Part shown: piece after piece, positions 63,851 through 64,000 of the stretch
Layout: the number at the start of each line of letters is the position of its first letter
How positions within the stretch are numbered: the stretch's first letter is position 1
From: Trueperella sp.
GTDB taxonomy: Bacteria > Actinomycetota > Actinomycetes > Actinomycetales > Actinomycetaceae
Direction: 5' to 3'
Assembly: GCA_030532125.1 (NCBI GenBank)
Contig: JAUNLU010000001.1
Location: 124,001 to 188,000, forward strand
DNA: 64,000 nt
Notes under the pieces: generated by a model
Database searches by the model: none
What the model was told of the DNA's origin: nothing
What the model saw: only the letters and a program-made list of their open reading frames with translations
Program-made: the position numbers and the translations under genes

Positions 63851-64000
63851 ATGTCCACTCCCTCCGGTGAAGAACGCCAGGCCGTAATTCTGGAAACTCT
63901 CGAAAATGCCAGCACCCCGATAGCGGCTAGCAGATTTGCGGAGCAATTCGGCGTCTCTCGGCAAGTTATTGTGCAGGATATTGCCTTATTGCGTGCCAGT
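63851..64000 (+). CDS. niaR: NiaR-type niacin-responsive repressor, N-terminal part only
   Basis: First 50 codons; the gene runs off the right edge. It opens with a winged-helix HTH_11 domain: ERQAVILETLENASTPIAAS, then FAEQFGVSRQVIVQDIALLR, the signature of NiaR (YrxA) proteins. The C-terminal 3H ligand domain should lie beyond the window. The weak GAG upstream and the 16-bp gap suggest coupling to nadC. Expected to repress NAD genes when niacin is high. Confidence 0.88.
   Translation, partial: MSTPSGEERQAVILETLENASTPIAASRFAEQFGVSRQVIVQDIALLRAS

Overview
The window is a gene-dense chromosomal segment from a Gram-positive, actinomycete-type bacterium. I estimate about 55% G+C by eye. The evidence for Actinobacteria is the gene content and order. 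It has tRNA-Gln-glmU-prs-rplY-pth-mfd-eno-divIC-DUF501-ppx, ispE-ksgA-G5 hydrolase-tatD-metG, a Z-prenyl transferase/HlyIII/Mca/GreA neighbourhood that matches the one I recall around Rv1080c-Rv1086 of Mycobacterium tuberculosis, a monomeric isocitrate dehydrogenase and a mycothiol conjugate amidase. A facultative member of the Actinomycetaceae would fit, but the genus cannot be set from this alone. I see no phage, insertion sequence, CRISPR array or rRNA.

Layout. 1-2,100: end of a solute-binding lipoprotein gene, then lipoate synthesis (lipB-lipA). 2,100-11,300: an operon of a phosphatase-like protein, an M18 aminopeptidase and an AMP-forming ligase, then icd, a lipoprotein, a secreted lipase and an amphi-Trp protein. 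11,300-17,500: a FemAB-type transferase, ychF, rmuC, ispH and xseAB. 17,500-22,750: Z-prenyl transferase, HlyIII, a PEP-mutase-fold enzyme, mca, greA, msrA and FKBP. 22,750-26,560: the most unusual block, two divergent DUF5692-type membrane proteins with an SRPBCC-type protein between them. 26,640-31,870: BI-1 protein, an ABC exporter, a HAD phosphatase, a tRNA with a UAA anticodon, nhaA. 31,976-43,729: the conserved ppx to glmU/tRNA-Gln block, all on the minus strand. 43,730-44,401: a repeat-rich gene-free stretch. 44,402-56,670: a NatAB-type ABC exporter, uup, ispE, ksgA, a G5 cell-wall hydrolase, tatD, metG, pncA, rsmI and a small metallopeptidase. 56,795-64,000: metY, a DsrE protein, an aldo-keto reductase, a large Fe-S flavin oxidoreductase behind an iron-box-like site, a small membrane protein, nadC and the start of niaR.

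Functional links. NAD metabolism appears three times (pncA, nadC, niaR), and the nadC promoter overlaps a dyad that NiaR could bind. Isoprenoid supply (ispH, ispE, Z-prenyl transferase) and cell-wall work (glmU, FemAB protein, G5 hydrolase, DivIC) are also well represented. Many genes without a Shine-Dalgarno sequence carry a TANNNT hexamer exactly 6-7 nt before the start codon, so leaderless transcription looks common.

Main points for a second look: the DUF5692/SRPBCC module; a protein tyrosine phosphatase homologue whose catalytic Cys is Ser; a GlmU that stops before the acetyltransferase active site; a 74-nt UAA tRNA without the long variable arm expected of tRNA-Leu; a 54-nt palindromic element present twice; and the iron-box-like site before the Fe-S flavoenzyme. 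Homology calls come from reading motifs, not from searches.
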